This document shows, one piece after another, positions 1 through 10,303 of a stretch of DNA of 64,000 nt. A program made the position numbers and the translations under genes. Numbering within the stretch: position 1 is the first letter of the stretch; the number at the start of each line of letters is the position of its first letter. Under the pieces are notes generated by a model. It saw nothing but the letters and a program-made list of their open reading frames with translations. It was not told the DNA's origin and did no database searches. Source of the DNA: Diaporthe sp. PMI_573. Its lineage: Eukaryota; Ascomycota; Sordariomycetes; Diaporthales; Diaporthaceae. The stretch covers positions 496,001 to 560,000 of the forward strand of contig JAJTUP010000024.1 in NCBI GenBank assembly GCA_021399435.1. Reading direction: 5' to 3'.

Positions 1-679
1 TGCAGACACTGTTCGTGAACAAGGCGCTGCCGTGACGGTCCGCCTGAGCAGGACATTTCCTGGCGGATGGGCTGTATGCGGGGCTTGTTGATGGCGTCTC
101 GATCAAGGTGGTTCTGCTCGACTTCCCCGTCATGTATCTCATGCCATACATCGTCCCCCCGTCATATGTTTAGCTTGGCTATATGTTCCATATGCAGTTT
201 TTCGAACCCACCACAGGCGTTCTGCATGGGCCATTCCTCGATAGTGTGCAGTGTGATGGCTTTTGCCCCGTTCGTAACCGTGCAGGCATGGATGGCCATA
301 TATATGAGCAGCCGGAATCCTTACGCAGACACAGCAGCGATTGCTTGGCTTGGCAGGGTTCCCGCAGCGGTCAGGTAATCGTGCTCACATCCAGAGGCAA
401 GTCGCCAGACGCGCTGGTAGCTCAAGTGTGTGGTGGTCTGAGCTCAACTGATTCTATGAGTCTGTTAATCTCTTCAGGGTCCTTCAGTGTATCCGGAGAC
501 CCTCTATATCCTATCAACTATCTGTGGACACACCTTGTCTACCTGCTTTGATTCCCTTGACGGGCAACAGGATCATCAGTACACGATTTCTCGGAAAAGT
601 GGTGCTGATGTCTGGGTCCCTGAGCCCCTGAAGCCCATTCGGCCAAACATAGAAGTCGAAGCACGGAATTGCTTCTTCA
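1..679. other. No gene identified
   Basis: No convincing coding region was seen. On the minus strand a short coding-like stretch (about 506 down to a TGA at 422-424, ending ...LRPPHT) follows a possible acceptor (cacagatag). It could be a last exon of the glycoprotein gene next door or chance. Confidence 0.3.
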
Positions 680-1920
680 TTAAGAAGACCGTCCTCCTGT
701 TTTCTTGCTCTTGCTCTCTTGGTCAGCGTTTAATTCCTGGGGTTTCTCATGAACTGCCATCTCTGACAGGCTCTGCGAGGCATCCATCTCATAGACCTGT
801 GGAGGCAGCTGCACAGACTCTGAGTGCAGCTCGGGCTTGAATCCTGTCATATGTGTGCTATAGCCCTGGTCATCCGGCTGTTTGTTAACCCGCGCAGCAA
901 GCTTCTGATGCCTCAGAAATAGAATTACACAGAGCAGTATTAAGGCTGCACCGACTACTGAACCGACGACAGCGCCAACTATCCAGGCCTTATTGCCTGA
1001 GTCTAGGAAACAAATAGATTAGCAAGTGAGATCAGCCGGCGTATCATATTAGGGCGGGACAGGCCGGGACGCAATCAACATACCAGTGGAGGTCGTGCCG
1101 TTTACCGAGGACTTTACTGATGGAGCTGCCGAATCGCTCGCGGTCGAGACAAACGTTGTCGAGACAAGTGTGGCCCTCAATTCGTTTATGCTCGCCTCTA
1201 AGGCACTCATTTCTGCCGTGTAAATAGATGGAACGGCGGAGGAAAACCATGGCGGCCGGGATAAGTCCTCGAGGGCTGCATATATCAGGCTAGTCGCATC
1301 GCCGGTGACGGAGGCCACGGAGGCTGCAGATGCTGCCGATACCGCAAGGTCGCTGAATACCGCGGGTGGGATATATGAAATTACCAGGGACTGGACTGAG
1401 ACGTGGAAGAAATATGCAGGTATTGTTGAGGTGATGTTGATGCTCTTGTAAACAACTGTGCTTTCCGAGATCGTTGCGCCCGAAAAGAACATGTTGGTTG
1501 CTGTAATCGGCTCGAAGCTTTCATAGTAAGTAAGCCATGATGTAGGTATTGTAGCGATTGATTGCGTTGTAGTAGTTGAGGCGGTGGCGTTACAAAAACC
1601 GAGGTACTGAGCAAATGAGTTGTCTATGTATTCCCGCCCTGACGTTGCATTTTCACCCGCGTTTTGGTCTATGCAATTCTTACACTTCTATAAGTCAACA
1701 GAGAATGCACTCCCAGGGTCGCATAGAGAGGATACCGTCCCTCGTACCTGTGCGTCGAGATTGGCAGTATCTAATTTCGAATCAGTGGATCGGTACTGCG
1801 TTAACCCTTAAGTCTTGTGTGAAACTTACTGCAATCATCAAAGCAAGTCGCCGGAATCGGGGCTGTGAACGTATCACGGCCTTGCATATTATTTTGGGCT
1901 TGTTCCATGGCTTCCTTTAA
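680..1920 (-). pseudogene. Ser/Thr-rich single-TM surface glycoprotein, interrupted
   Basis: The visible exons are ?-1830, 1084-1770 and 680-1000. Intron 1771-1829 (gtaagt...attag) and intron 1001-1083 (gtatgt...cctag) both keep frame. The product has a Cys-containing ectodomain (PATCFDDC, SSLCDPGSAF, KCKNC, FAQYLGFCNA), a Ser/Thr/Ala-rich stalk, one membrane helix (AWIVGAVVGSVVGAALILLC) followed by RHQK, and a polar cytoplasmic tail ending GGRSS. This is the layout of fungal WSC/Mid2-like or GPI-like surface glycoproteins, although no named domain is certain. Exon 1084-1770 carries an in-frame TAG at 1688-1690, between SVDL and KCKNC, with coding-like sequence on both sides. A 60-nt intron ending exactly at this TAG (donor gtacga after CAG) would also preserve frame, but it would remove the Cys-bearing SLCDPGSAF segment. 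No signal-peptide exon was found upstream; the inverted-repeat element begins 230 bp away, so the 5' end may be lost. Confidence 0.5.
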
Positions 1921-2148
1921 TGGTTGATTTTCATCAGAACCACCTAATCAAGCAGAACTTGACCTCAGGACTAGGCTCAGCCGAGGAGAAATAAAAATGG
2001 GAAGGCATTTGCTTTTTGAGCAGGCCACCGATGACCGCACAGCCTGAAAACCTTTGACCGTTTGTTACATAGTGTCTTATTTGCATGTTATTTTGTCCTG
2101 CGGTTTGGCGGACGGAATTAAAGCTATGCTAGAGCCTGCATTAAAAAC

Positions 2149-2714
2149 CAGCCAACGTCAGCCCACCCATGGTTTTCCGTCCGCCCACCCAGCATTTACT
2201 GTCCGCCCACCTAGTACAAAAATTTAGCTGCACACACCACTAGAAAAAAGGTACCCTGCCAAGCCAAAAAAAAAGCCTATATACTTTAAGCTACTTTGGC
2301 CCTTTGGCCCTTTGGCCCTCTGGCCCTCTAGCTTTCTGGCCCTCTGGCTTTCTAGCTTTCTGGCTCTAGTAAGAGTAGAGGGCCAGAGGGCCAAAAGGCC
2401 TAGGCGGAAAGCCCAATGGGTGGGCGGAAAGCCCTATGGGTGGGCGGAAAGCCCGAGAGCTAGAGGGCCAGAGGGCCAGAGGGTGCTGCAGCCAAAGGGC
2501 TAAAAGGCCAGAGGGCCAGAAGGCTAGAAAGCTAGAAAGCTATCTCTTTGTATTTTTAAGTACCGCCTAAATAGGAAAACAGCTTATCCTTATTACTGCG
2601 GGATAAAGCTACTTCTAATTAGTCAGAAAGATACCTTTTATCTGGTGGTACGTGCAGCTGTTTTTTTGTATTGGGTGGGCGGACAGTAAATGCTGGGTGG
2701 GCGGATGTTGGCTG
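2149..2714. mobile_element. Non-autonomous TIR element (MITE-like), 566 bp
   Basis: The ends are inverted copies. The left starts cagccaacgtcagcccaccc and the right end, reverse-complemented, starts cagccaacatccgcccaccc. Both then continue through agcatttactgtccgcccac, the left copy after an extra 22-bp unit. The element is flanked by a direct repeat attaaaaac (2140-2148 and 2715-2723), which fits a 9-bp Mutator-type or an 8-bp hAT-type target duplication. A TIR starting CAG favours hAT. The core (about 2297-2545) is a run of ggccctttggccctctggcc-type units followed by their inverted copies, with three tgggtgggcggaaagccc repeats in the loop, so it can fold into a long hairpin. No coding capacity was seen. 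Confidence 0.8.
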
Positions 2715-2723
2715 ATTAAAAAC

Positions 2724-4346
2724 TGTAACACATGACTGTTCTCAAGTGATCTGCAATGCAAGGTGGCCCCCGAGCTGACAGTCTGTAGTGTTTCACCACA
2801 GGCCAGTGTGGCTAATCTTGGCCTGTCTGAGTGGCTTTGTCATAAATTAATTGATAGACGTGTGCAGCTTGGGGTGACGCAGCAGATATTATATGACGAT
2901 CATTGCTGGTCTCCTGGGGTCGCCCCTCCCTTGACAGGCTTTTGATTTGCACTTTCCTTGGCTGGTCTCGTATTCACTTTGGATTTGCAGAGAAGAGCTG
3001 TGGTCTGGGGTTGCAATATGCAGTAAGGAATCAGTGGTATCCATCACAACAGACTCATGAGGAAAGGATAATGCTCCCGTGCAACTGATATCGATAGACA
3101 GGTCAACATTACAGTCAACGATGAAGCAGTGGCCGATGAAGCAGTGGCGGCGGTGTCAGCAGAGCCCAGGTACTCAACCTCCACGGCTTGTGGACAGCCA
3201 CAATATACCTATATATTTGGCTTTCAGCCAGTCTGGATCTCATGGAAGACTGTCTGTTCATGCCTTCTTAATGACGTAGTCTAAGGCAAGTATCTAGGTA
3301 GTTGACTTTGGCCCTTGTCAATTGAAGATATACTAAAAAATAGGTGTCTGTGTTGAAGCTCTATGAGATACACGTTTGGAACTTTTGATGGCTTTGAGGT
3401 GACTGCAGCTTGGTAAGGATGTGTGGCAAAACCAGCAAGCCGGCCCAGTAAGGGGTCCGACTTTTCAAGTGGGATTTGGTGCATTTTCCCTAAGACTTGC
3501 CCAGAGGTGCGTCCAATGTGATTTTTCGGGCCCTAAGTGACACCCATCATGCCTAAGAGCGTATATTAGCCCCAATCGAATCATCGACGCCTAGAATGAT
3601 CGGACTGATATGTTGTCAGTTTAACCCACTTCATCATATTCATACAGTCTTATCACGAGATACGGCGACGGTACAATTATGATGAAACACAATCCCGACC
3701 TACACTGGATACATTACCTACGGACGCCGAGCCAAGCTCCAAGCGACTTCTGACTCTTGCTCAGCCTGCACTAGCTCATTGATCCGCTTGTGAAGTAACC
3801 GCAAACGAGACACCACAGGAATTTGGCGACAGCAAACAGGGAGTGGAAATGCCTTGGGGTGCTACTAATGACAAATATCCGTCTGCATTGTTCTCGGACG
3901 GGCCAAGGAGGAGAGATGAGAAGGATCCGTCGCAATAAGGCACATGGAGAGAGCTCACACAGTCAGGACCTCAAATGACCAATGATCCTGGGAGACTCAA
4001 TTTTAGTCAGGTTTGAACAGAGAATTCAGCGAACAAGGAGATCATCTCAGGAAGGACAAGAGTCGCGTCAACATCCGGCATCACTTCCGCGACCAAGCGT
4101 GGGGCCTTGGGAGAGCTGCGAGGTATTCGAAACTCGGCAAGACTGTAATCATGATGAATGTATAACGTCATGGCGATGATGTTTCAAACAGTTCTTCATT
4201 TTGAAATCGTGTGCTGGAAGTCTTACTGAGGAACACCCATGTAGTACAGCTTACTAGTTCCAGCATTCATCAAGACGTAATATATGGTTCCCAGCGAATC
4301 ACCTGGGCAGTACTCACCACCTACCCAGGTAGGTACACAAGCTCCT
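2724..4346. other. Gene-poor stretch with decayed coding-like fragments
   Basis: No complete gene was seen. On the plus strand, 2763-2942 and 3084-3276 share a frame and read like protein, including a run with NITVNDEAVADEAVAAVSAE followed by STACGQPQYTYIFGF. The intervening 2950-3087 reads protein-like in a different frame (SCGLGLQYAVRNQWYPSQQ). Stops and frame changes break the whole, so this may be the relic of an unidentified gene. Nothing was recognised in 3300-4346. Confidence 0.25.
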
Positions 4347-4406
4347 ATAGGATGACCTACTATAAGATAATCTGTCATAAGATAACCTCCTTTGGGATAA
4401 CCTAGC
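4347..4406. repeat. 15-bp tandem repeat, four degenerate copies
   Basis: Four consecutive 15-mers occur: ataggatgacctact, ataagataatctgtc, ataagataacctcct and ttgggataacctagc. The shared core is gataacct or a close variant. It lies in non-coding sequence between the TIR element and the hypothetical gene fragment. Confidence 0.75.
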
Positions 4407-4711
4407 ATACCAGCTTTGAAAAAGACACCTGAGAATTCGATCGGATTTCGTATGGGTAAGAAAATGACATGAACGGATTCTGGAAGGCAAGGCACATGAC
4501 ACAATTTTGAGTGCCCACTGATTTCACACTAGCATTTGATGTCCTTGTGTCGAGACAGTGACTGATGACCCTGTTTAACGGAGCAAAGAATAATTGTACC
4601 TAGTTCTACCTTTGTTGCAGGAAATGAACTGAACAAGACGACCCAAATCCATGCATCAGCTTCCTTCGATTTCAATCAAGTCTCGAATTCCTCATAAAGA
4701 GTCTCGTCAGC
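4407..4711. other. No gene identified
   Basis: Unannotated spacer downstream of the minus-strand hypothetical fragment. No motif or open frame was recognised. Confidence 0.5.
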
Positions 4712-5285
4712 CTAGCCCTGAACGTCTGAAACATCCTGATCCTCCTCATCATCCTCACCGTCGGGGACGGGGCCGAACGAGCTGTCGCTGATTTCCGGAC
4801 CAGGAGGCTCTAGAAAGGGGTTGGGCATGTCCTCTCCGTGGACATAACACTCCGCGAAGCTCGGAAAAAAGCTATCGCGGTCCTTACGACTTTTGCAAAA
4901 GACTCCATTTGCCATAGTGGGGTCCGTTTCGAACTCCGCGCCGCGTTGGTACCCAAGACTCGCGTGGATGCGCCTGTCGCGCATCAAGTCGAGGATTCTG
5001 GCCCATGTTCCGCCGCAGTAGAGATACACAGATGACAGGGACAGTGTTCCCTCTGGCTGTGCCGAGAGCGATCTTGTCAAAGGTCGTCTGCTGACGCGGG
5101 AAGGATCCCCAGCACCGCCGACCTCAATTTGGGCCAAAAGCGTGGGCTGAAAAGGCTCTCCTCCAGGGATGGGTGTCGAATCTTGGCGTGTATGACCAGG
5201 TTCTTCAGGTTGTCGGAGATCAAGCATATGCATACATACTCATTCCCATTAGAACTGGACCCCCGAGACAAAAGCGCAAATCTCA
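4712..5285 (-). CDS. Hypothetical protein, fragment or small gene
   Basis: The family is not recognised. A frame opening with ATG at 5285 (overlapping the monooxygenase stop as ATGA) reads coding-like through LVIHAKIRHPSLEESLF and FWPKLRS. The downstream half, from about 5100 to the stop at 4712, reads coding-like in another frame: YLYCGGTWARILDLMRDRRI, then an acidic tail DGEDDEEDQDVSDVQG. A short 42-nt GT-AG segment (gtcggc...gtcagcag) would join the two halves in frame; otherwise the gene carries a frameshift. The acidic C-terminus and charged, helical middle recall the C-terminal part of long fungal F-box-type hypothetical proteins. It may be a 5'-truncated remnant lying against the monooxygenase gene. 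Confidence 0.35.
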
Positions 5286-6668
5286 TGGCCTGACGTCCTC
5301 CAATTTCCTCAGCCCATAGTCCGCCACAGGTACCGCATCCGCAGGTGGCCCAAGGCCGAGGGCGAACACCAGGAGATGGAGCCTCGAGGCACAGAAGAGA
5401 TACGAGACCCAGAGCAACACGGAGATGCCCCACGCAGTCTCCGGGTTGACGAGACGTGGCATACCCGGGGCCAGCTTCTGAGCGCGGTCCACCAGCGGGC
5501 GCATCGCCGTCTCGTATTGCGCGAATGCCGCTGTGAGGTCTTCTGGGTGTTGTAGTATAGCGCCGGCGAGATCGTACGCCCCGGTCAGGGCGAGTGTTGT
5601 GCCCATTCCTGATATGGGGGATGCGCAATACCTGGACTTTTGTAAGCTGAGTGAGCCACGAAGGTGTTGATTTTGGGGGGGAGCTGAAGCATCCCATGGG
5701 ACAACTCACCCAGCGTCGCCGATGAGTACGACCCTGCCCTTGCTCCACTTGTCCATCTTGACCTGTCCGACCATGTCGTAGTAGAAGTCCCTCGTTGCCA
5801 TCATCTCCCTGATAATCCTATCAGATTCCCATCCAGCATCGTGGAAGTACTCTGCCATGATATCCTTCTGTGCCTGGACCGCACCTCGCTTCCCAGCAAG
5901 GCTGGGCAGCCTCTCGTCGTGGTCGTTGATGACGTGCATAAACACCGTCGTCTTATCCCTCTGCTCGTCCGGTCGCGTCATGATCCCTCTTCTTCCTGGT
6001 GCGTGGAACCATCGACGCCATTGGGTGTCGGTCTTCCCACTTGGCATGCTGAAGAAGGCCCCGTACATTCCCAGTCTCTTCACCCTGTCCTGCTCGCCGT
6101 CACTACCCCAGACCATACTCCGCGTTCGGCTCTGAAGCCCGTCTGCTCCGACGACCAGGTCAAAAGTCCGGTGCGTTCCACTCTTCGCGAAGTGCACCTT
6201 GACCTTGTCCCCGATCTGCTCAATGTCATCCAGGTAGTCCCCGAACAAATACTCGATCTCATTCCCACCGTCCCTCTCAACCTCCTCGCTAACATCCTTG
6301 CTCCGTTTACACAACAGCTCAGACAGCCGACCTCTCAAGATCTCAATGTCGCTCGTGGGCGTCTGATATCTCCCAGTCTTATCAGCCGCGGACTGCGCCC
6401 AAACAACGTTGTCGCTGTTGACGAGCTGCACGCCCTCCTCGCCGGTGGTCGAGGCCCTCACGGCACTCTCGAGCCCCAGGTGCCTGATCAGTGTGACCCC
6501 GGAGCCGCGGAGGTCGATGTTCTGGCCATCTGTGCGTAGGGTTGCGGACCGCTCCAGGATGGTTATGTGCGGTTTCTGGGAGGCGGGGAGAGGGGACAGG
6601 AGGAGGAAGGTGGCCAGTGCTGGGCCTGCTATGGAGCAGCCGACTATGAGGATTTCTAGCGGTGCCAT
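5283..6668 (-). CDS. FAD-dependent monooxygenase (salicylate hydroxylase/TetX-like)
   Basis: Exons are 5710-6668 and 5283-5631, with a 78-nt intron 5632-5709 (gtgagt...tccag). The product is 435 aa. It is a flavoprotein of the aromatic-ring hydroxylase type, expected to use NAD(P)H and O2 to hydroxylate a small organic substrate. The N-terminal Rossmann motif ILIVGCSIAGPA (residues 6-17) is present, as are an acidic residue ending the second strand (ILERSATLR), the DG motif VVGADGLQSRTR and the FAD-ribityl GD motif VVLIGDAGY around residue 318. The intron splits that last motif. The C-terminus has a hydrophobic stretch (GISVLLWVSYLFCASRLHLL), so membrane association is possible. The start at 6668 is the first ATG directly before the Rossmann strand; an upstream open stretch adds no conserved sequence. 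Substrate cannot be inferred. Confidence 0.85.
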
Positions 6669-7388
6669 ATTAAATTTCGGGTTACTAGGTCCAGCTGGAC
6701 CTGATGGGTCTTGGGCAGATGTATCTGTTGTCAAGCAGTGATACAAGGCGTCCCTACAAATATCGCGCCTCCGTCTGCCAGGGCAGGGAACATGATGGGG
6801 TGAAAGAGTGACTTTATACTCCGCCAAGCACAGTCACCTTTGATATTCGACCCATCATACCAATATAAGATGGGTGAACATCGAGCAATGTCGAGTCGTC
6901 ACGATGGGAAGATCGGGTACGGATTCCGGAGTTGTGTGGTTGTGTGAATCCCGGACCTAGCTTGGCGGCTAGCTTCGTCAGACCGCATTGGAACCACAAG
7001 CTGAATTCCTAATGAGGTCATCTGGTGCGTCCCATCCGGCATGCAGGCGCACGAGAGGCACAGAATGGTCCGAATTCCTTGGCATGGGCTCAGTCATCGA
7101 CGTCAACTTCCTCCGTAAGTTTTCAGAATCGCAATGCAAGTGAGAGATGCAGTGTTGGCTGGCCGTTGTGCCTCTAATTCCGGGTTTGGAGTGCCTGGCA
7201 AGGCCCCAAAATGATTGCATAGAGCACGCGGAACCCGGAAGAAGACAAGAGCAGGTACAATTTTATATGTTAGATTATTACTCAAAAACTTTTGTGTTCT
7301 GTATAGGGTTCCATACCCTTCTCTCCTTGCAGTTGTACGTGGATGGTAAGGCAGCCACCCAGGAACCAAACACCACCCGCCACACCAA
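6669..7388. other. Intergenic, between monooxygenase start and transporter end
   Basis: Upstream region of the monooxygenase and 3' flank of the transporter. No open frame with protein character and no clear repeat was seen. Confidence 0.5.
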
Positions 7389-8843
7389 TCACGGAAGCTC
7401 GTCCTCGTTCATGACCATAGCGTACAGAGCTCCGATCGACAACAGCAACAACCTCGAGCACACCGCAAAGACCTTGGCGTAGGAGTCACCGTCGCCGGTG
7501 AAATACAGAGAAACCACGACAAACACATTCAGCGGGACCCTCAGGATCCCATACAGCTGCGCGCGCACGCCGTCGTCGATGAGCTGGCCCTTGAGGTACC
7601 CCATGCAGGGCCAGTACATGCCGACGCACGCCTCGAAGAGGCAAAAGAGCCAGAAGGTGAGCTGCTCGGAGCGCGGCTGCTCGAGGAGGTAGAAGACGAG
7701 GTCGGCGAGGGCCAGGATGCCGCCGAGGAGGTACGTGTACTTGAGGAGCTTGTTGTCCATGGCGATGTTGAACAGCAGCGACGCCGCGAGGACAGAGGCC
7801 ATGAAGCTCGCGAAGATGATGCCGTACGGCAGGCCGGTGGCGCCCGCGGCGGCAGATGCGGACTCGTAGGCGTGCGCGGACTGCAGCGCGGGGCCCCACA
7901 TGAAGACGAAGAGATACATCGAGCCCTCGAACATGGTGGAGGATAGCCCGAGGCAGACGATGCGCGGGTCCTTGAGCATCTCCCGCAGCTTCGGTCGCGG
8001 GGCCACACCCTCCTCCTTCCCGCCGTCCGCCTTGGGCTTCCCCTTCGCAGAATCCCCGTAGTTCTCCGCCCAGCGCGTAGAAATGACCCAGCCCGCCGCC
8101 GCCAGCAGGACAACAGCGGCAGCAAAGGGCGCCTTCCGCGTCTCAGACACGGCGACGACCCACTCGCTAAACACCCCACTGACGATAGCCACGACGCTGT
8201 TGAGGGTGCTCATGACGCCGAACGTGCGGCTGAGGTCGCCGCCCTTCTTGCCGAGCCCCCGCGCGTGGAAGTCGGTGACCATCCAGCTCTCGAAGACGCT
8301 GAAGAGGAGGCTCGTGCCGACGCCGCCCAGGACGCGGCCCGCGAAGAGGAACGGCAGCGAGGGGACCATGGTCAGGGCGCAGCTGAGGGCGTACGCGGCG
8401 CAGAACACCAGGCAGGCCAGGCGGCGGCCGTGCCGGTCGGCGAGGGTCCCCGTGGCGTAGGCCGAGACGGCGCCGGACAGGAATCCCGTGGTGAAGAGGG
8501 TTGACACCATGCCTGTTGATACGCCGTGTTCTTCCCTGTAGAGGGAGTAGAGGAATGGGCCCTGCGTGGATGGGTTAGTCTTGTGGGCTCCAGTTGCTGG
8601 GAGCCTGTCTGGGCTGGGGAATCTTGCCTGCAGCCAGTCTGAGCCCATCACCAGGGCGAAGACCACGAGGAAGGGCCATTGAGATGCTTCATTGCCGTTT
8701 ATCTTTTGCTCGGGTTTCGAATCCTTCTTCACTTCTGCTGGCTTTGCACCCTGCTTGGGCTGAGTCGGCTTTCTCCTCTGGGCGACAAAGAGGACGGCGC
8801 ACAGGCCCAGCAGCCCCGTGAAGTTGAGCTGGTATGTGTCCAT
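7389..8843 (-). CDS. MFS transporter, molybdate/anion (MFSD5-like) family
   Basis: A single exon of 484 aa. The start at 8843 is the first ATG; the frame extends 20 codons upstream only without an ATG. It is an integral membrane transporter with about 12 predicted helices. The sequence shows the N-terminal helix and basic QRRK segment, the conserved MGSDWLQ at the second helix, GPFLYSLYREEHGVS, and the MFS motif A variant GTLADRHGRRLA. It also has FESWMVTDFHARGL, a long central loop rich in Lys/Gly/Pro, and the second half starting DPRIVCLGLSSTMFEGSMYL. These segments match the eukaryotic MFS_5/MFSD5 group linked to molybdate uptake; transport specificity here is inferred from family only. 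Codon usage is strongly GC-rich at third positions, as in other highly conserved genes of the window. Confidence 0.85.
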   Translation of the reverse strand: MDTYQLNFTGLLGLCAVLFVAQRRKPTQPKQGAKPAEVKKDSKPEQKINGNEASQWPFLVVFALVMGSDWLQARFPSPDRLPATGAHKTNPSTQGPFLYSLYREEHGVSTGMVSTLFTTGFLSGAVSAYATGTLADRHGRRLACLVFCAAYALSCALTMVPSLPFLFAGRVLGGVGTSLLFSVFESWMVTDFHARGLGKKGGDLSRTFGVMSTLNSVVAIVSGVFSEWVVAVSETRKAPFAAAVVLLAAAGWVISTRWAENYGDSAKGKPKADGGKEEGVAPRPKLREMLKDPRIVCLGLSSTMFEGSMYLFVFMWGPALQSAHAYESASAAAGATGLPYGIIFASFMASVLAASLLFNIAMDNKLLKYTYLLGGILALADLVFYLLEQPRSEQLTFWLFCLFEACVGMYWPCMGYLKGQLIDDGVRAQLYGILRVPLNVFVVVSLYFTGDGDSYAKVFAVCSRLLLLSIGALYAMVMNEDELP

Positions 8844-9454
8844 CGTGACCGTTGATGCGTTACTGGCAACCACAATCGCTGAGAGGGGTGGGTTGAAAAT
8901 CAATGCGAGGGGCTTTTTGAATGTGGATTTTCGATTCTAATGAGATGAACTCTACAGCAGCAATGTGTTCTTTCCTGGGTTTGTTCACGGAGGCTGTCTG
9001 CTCACTGCCATTTCGGCTGTAACGAATGCTGTTTTGAACACGGCCCCTGAGCTGGCTCCGTGCGTAGCCACTGGGCTGGTGTGGTAGTGCACCGATCCTC
9101 TAACCCGGAAACGGGCCGTGACTGAAAATAACCCCTTTTTGCAACTAAAGATGATGATTTACTAAAGCATTGTAATTTTTGACCACCACGTTAATTCGAG
9201 CTGATTTGAATCATGTCGACAGATCATGCCCATACGGTGGTTGAAAATGCCAGGATGAAATGGACGAGGGTCGGTCCTCACAGCACCATTTTGCGCTGGC
9301 ATTCCGGACCCCCACCTTCGGCTCCGAGCCCCTCTGGCCACTTCTTGTCAGGCCACTTCTTGTCAGGCCAGCCAGCATGGCGACCGACGCTGTGAGCCCG
9401 TAAACCCGTCATACGGTCAACCTGCTGCAGCCAGGGCGTCCTTCGCATTCCCTC
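8844..9454. other. Intergenic; 15-bp direct duplication
   Basis: Upstream of the transporter and 3' flank of the thioredoxin gene. A perfect tandem pair of ggccacttcttgtca lies at 9336-9365. Otherwise nothing was recognised. Confidence 0.5.
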
Positions 9455-10169
9455 TCAAGACTCTGCTGCCTTTTCACCACCACCAGGAGCATCAGTAACA
9501 CCCGCAGCCCCCTTGACCTTATCGTACAGGGCCGTCGTCACAGCCGTCAGCGTCTTCGGATCAGCCCCCCTGATCCTGTCGATGCCCCCGTACACCGCAA
9601 CCACAGAAGGGCCGGACCTCTCCAGCTTCACATGCACGGGCGCGGGCTTCCCGCCCTCGAAGAAGATGAACGTAGGCATGGCGGAGACACCGTAGCGCCC
9701 CGCGATGTCGTTGACGTGGTCGACGTTGACCTTGGCGAAGGCGAGGTGGCCCTTGAGCGCGTGCTTGTCGGCCAGCTTGGAGAAGATGGGCGCGATGGAG
9801 CGGCAGGGCGGGCACCAGTCCGCGTAGAAGTCGACCACCACGTTGCTGGTGGACTTGAGCAGCGCGTCGAACTCGGCTGCCTTGGTGATCTTGTGCACGT
9901 TGCCTGATGTCTCCGGGATGGGCGACTTGTCCCTGAAGAGGGCCTGTTCAAGTGTCAGCCTGACTGCTCGATTCACGACTTTGATCGCATTGCATTTCTG
10001 CTGAGGCACTCTGCTTGGAGCTGCCGTCTTGCCCCCTCCGCGTCTTCAGCCCCGACAGCATGGTGCGCAAGATGCTCGTGGCGTGTGGGCGAAGCGGGGT
10101 GCTCAAACTTACCGGACCAAATAGGAAAATGAGGAGTAGCGCCAGGCTGATGTAGCCGGACGTTTCCAT
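9455..10169 (-). CDS. Thioredoxin-domain protein with N-terminal membrane anchor
   Basis: Exons are 10113-10169 (57 nt) and 9455-9943, with intron 9944-10112 (gtaagt...gaacag). The product is 181 aa. The first exon encodes METSGYISLALLLIFLFGP, a signal peptide or signal anchor. The second encodes a thioredoxin fold with the redox motif WCPPC in VVVDFYADWCPPCRSIAPIF, the cis-Pro loop SAMPTFIFF, and a C-terminal extension of about 60 residues ending in a Gly/Ala-rich tail. The dithiol active site is intact, so disulfide reductase or oxidase activity is expected, probably facing the ER lumen or another membrane compartment. WCPPC instead of WCGPC is an uncommon variant that normally shifts redox potential. 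Without the first exon the frame would extend into intron sequence that lacks protein character, which supports the splice. Confidence 0.85.
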
Positions 10170-10175
10170 TTTGAT

Positions 10176-10303
10176 ATGCAGCTGGATATCGATGAAGTGT
10201 GGCAAGGAATGAGCAAGGCAGAGAGAGAGAGGTATCTTGAGATGCAGCTGGATATCGATGAAGTGTGGCAAGGAATGAGCAAAGCAGAGAAGGGTATCTT
10301 GAG
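10176..10303. repeat. 66-bp tandem duplication upstream of the thioredoxin gene
   Basis: Copy one (10176-10241) and copy two (from 10242) both read atgcagctggatatcgatga and go on through agtgtggcaaggaatgagca. They differ by one substitution and a short indel in a purine run (gagagagaga versus gaag). The repeat starts 7 bp upstream of the thioredoxin ATG, so it lies in the 5' UTR or core promoter. Confidence 0.85.

Noticed and set aside
2312..2503. Plus-strand open frame inside the TIR element
   Set aside because: It arises from the GGCC-rich palindromic repeats and has no protein character.
4223..4504. Minus-strand frame with GYPKGGYLMTDYL repeats
   Set aside because: It begins without ATG and the repeats simply reflect the 15-bp minisatellite.
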